From the NCBI RefSeq assembly GCF_000306255.2, contig NZ_AKWY02000021.1, positions 426,289 through 490,288 of the forward strand: 64,000 nt of DNA, given 5' to 3'. The DNA is from Leptospira noguchii serovar Panama str. CZ214 (lineage in GTDB: Bacteria; Spirochaetota; Leptospiria; Leptospirales; Leptospiraceae). Every line of letters starts with the position of its first letter. The first letter of the stretch is position 1. Of the stretch, positions 63,200-64,000 are shown piece by piece. The translations under genes and the position numbers were made by a program. The notes under the pieces were generated by a model. That model saw only the letters and a list, made by a program, of their open reading frames with translations, had not been told where the DNA came from and ran no database searches.

Positions 63200-63861
63200 C
63201 TTTTAAACTCCTATTTTTTCAATTTAATAAAGCAATTTCTTATACAATTTAATTCTAACGATCTCCAAATCGAATTTCTTCGTAAAATCGCAGTATTACG
63301 ATTATCATAAATATTAAGAATTTATATTGTATATAATTTCCTAATTTACTGAAGAGCTACGCAATAGACTGTTTAAAGCTCTGCTTCTAAATAAAAATTT
63401 CAGGAAAATTCAGTTCGGCACAATTACAGATTGTTATCAAAAAATATCATAAATAATTTTATATAAATATAACATTATTTATGAATGTAAATTTAACCAG
63501 ATGTATTACGAGACTTTAGATTGGATCATTCCAATTCAGCAAGTAAAAAGAAAGTTACATTAAAGTTATTAAAAAATGAATTTTCTCCATCTATTTCTGT
63601 TTTATAGAAGTGGTCGATTGAAACAATTTTGTTAACCGCCATTATGGAATTTTTCAACAACTCTATTCTTTTTTAGATCGTTATATTGATCCAAAGCACC
63701 GTACATTTTGAGACAATTCTATAGTTAGAAACAGGAACTTAGACGTTCCATTCTATAACTCCAAGTAATAAAACCAAGGTTTCTATCAATTCGTGAATTC
63801 TAATGAAAAGAAATGATAACCAGCTTATTTTTAACATACATACGAATTGTATTTGAGTTTA
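63200..63861. other. leader of DUF1561 copy 3 and spacer
   Basis: The first 150 bp are conserved with the region upstream of copy 2 (AATAAAGC, CTTATACAATT, TCTAACGATCT, TTTCCTAATTTACT), presumably promoter and leader. A family II copy follows (63564-63664). No gene is seen. Confidence 0.6.
63564..63664 (+). repeat. small inverted-repeat element, family II, copy 6
   Basis: 101 bp from AGTTATTAAAAAATGAATTT to AATTTTTCAACAACTCT, interior CTCCATCTATTTCTGTTTTA. The left end has two changes. Confidence 0.8.
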
Positions 63862-64000
63862 GAGCCGGTCTCAAAATTGTTTGTAGAGAGAAAGGGTAAT
63901 AATATCAATGTGAAATGGACAAATATTATTCAGAGATACCGGATGCACTTTGGAAACAAATAGCCCCATTAATCCCGAAAGAAAATGTAAATCCGAAAGG
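63862..64000 (+). mobile_element. left end of an IS5-family insertion sequence (partial)
   Basis: GAGCCGGTCTCAAAATTGTT at 63862 looks like the terminal inverted repeat of IS5/IS427-type elements, 53 bp before a transposase start. The rest lies outside the window, so the right end and target duplication cannot be checked. Confidence 0.6.
63915..64000 (+). CDS. IS5-family transposase, N-terminal fragment (cut by window edge)
   Basis: Reads MDKYYSEIPDALWKQIAPLI then PKENVNPKG to the window end. The pattern L/I-x-D-x-x-W-x-x-I-x-P-L-I-P is the N-terminal DUF4096-type domain of IS5 transposases. Only 28 codons are visible. Confidence 0.75.
   Translation, partial: MDKYYSEIPDALWKQIAPLIPKENVNPK

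Overview
The window is AT-rich and looks like a chromosomal segment of a pathogenic Leptospira, most likely L. interrogans. The signs are three DUF1561 (PF07598, 'virulence-modifying') genes, an alternative complex III operon, an IS630-type and an IS5-type insertion sequence, and intergenic spaces packed with short palindromic repeats and tandem arrays. The species call is an inference from gene families; no rRNA or tRNA gene was seen.

Layout. 1-4741: two tandem DUF1561 genes on the minus strand, the first running off the left edge. 4742-6300: non-coding, with an inverted-repeat element whose insertion can be shown by comparison with the third DUF1561 gene. 6305-11024: a plus-strand group with a DinB-like protein, an ATP-grasp protein, a membrane class III adenylate cyclase and a lipoprotein-like alpha/beta hydrolase. 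11423-24138: one long minus-strand operon for a complete contractile phage tail (neck terminator, sheath, tube, frameshifted assembly chaperone, tape measure, Dit-like protein, plug, hub, spike, wedges, two paralogous fibres, fibre chaperone). No head, packaging, lysis or integrase genes are visible, so it looks like a tailocin or an isolated tail module. 24992-32273: IspD and a DapDC-type decarboxylase facing away from a cell-envelope group (zinc phospholipase C-like protein, class A PBP, bactofilin, LysM/M23 endopeptidase). 32745-37880: metallo-beta-lactamase-fold hydrolase, single-domain response regulator and a large PAS histidine kinase.

37881-50500 is gene-poor: a Thr/Gly-rich lipoprotein, an AHSA1/SRPBCC protein, a helical protein of unknown function, and a TonB-dependent receptor pseudogene broken twice, once by an IS630 element and once by a frameshift. 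50529-58948 holds a small secreted protein and the act operon for alternative complex III: pentaheme ActA, Fe-S/molybdopterin-like ActB, NrfD-like ActC and ActF, ActD, monoheme ActE and a trailing lipoprotein, closed by a strong terminator. 58949-61274 is repeat-rich and carries a decayed nuclease-like gene. 61275-63199 is a third DUF1561 gene inactivated by a one-base deletion. The right edge carries the start of an IS5-type transposase.

The most notable points are: at least three families of short non-autonomous inverted-repeat elements, one with an internal filled-site/empty-site comparison and an apparent 5-bp target duplication; a likely +1 or -2 programmed frameshift in the tail chaperone; the orphan contractile tail with a duplicated fibre; and a Cys/His pair at an identical 128-residue spacing in all three DUF1561 copies that recalls papain-like hydrolases.
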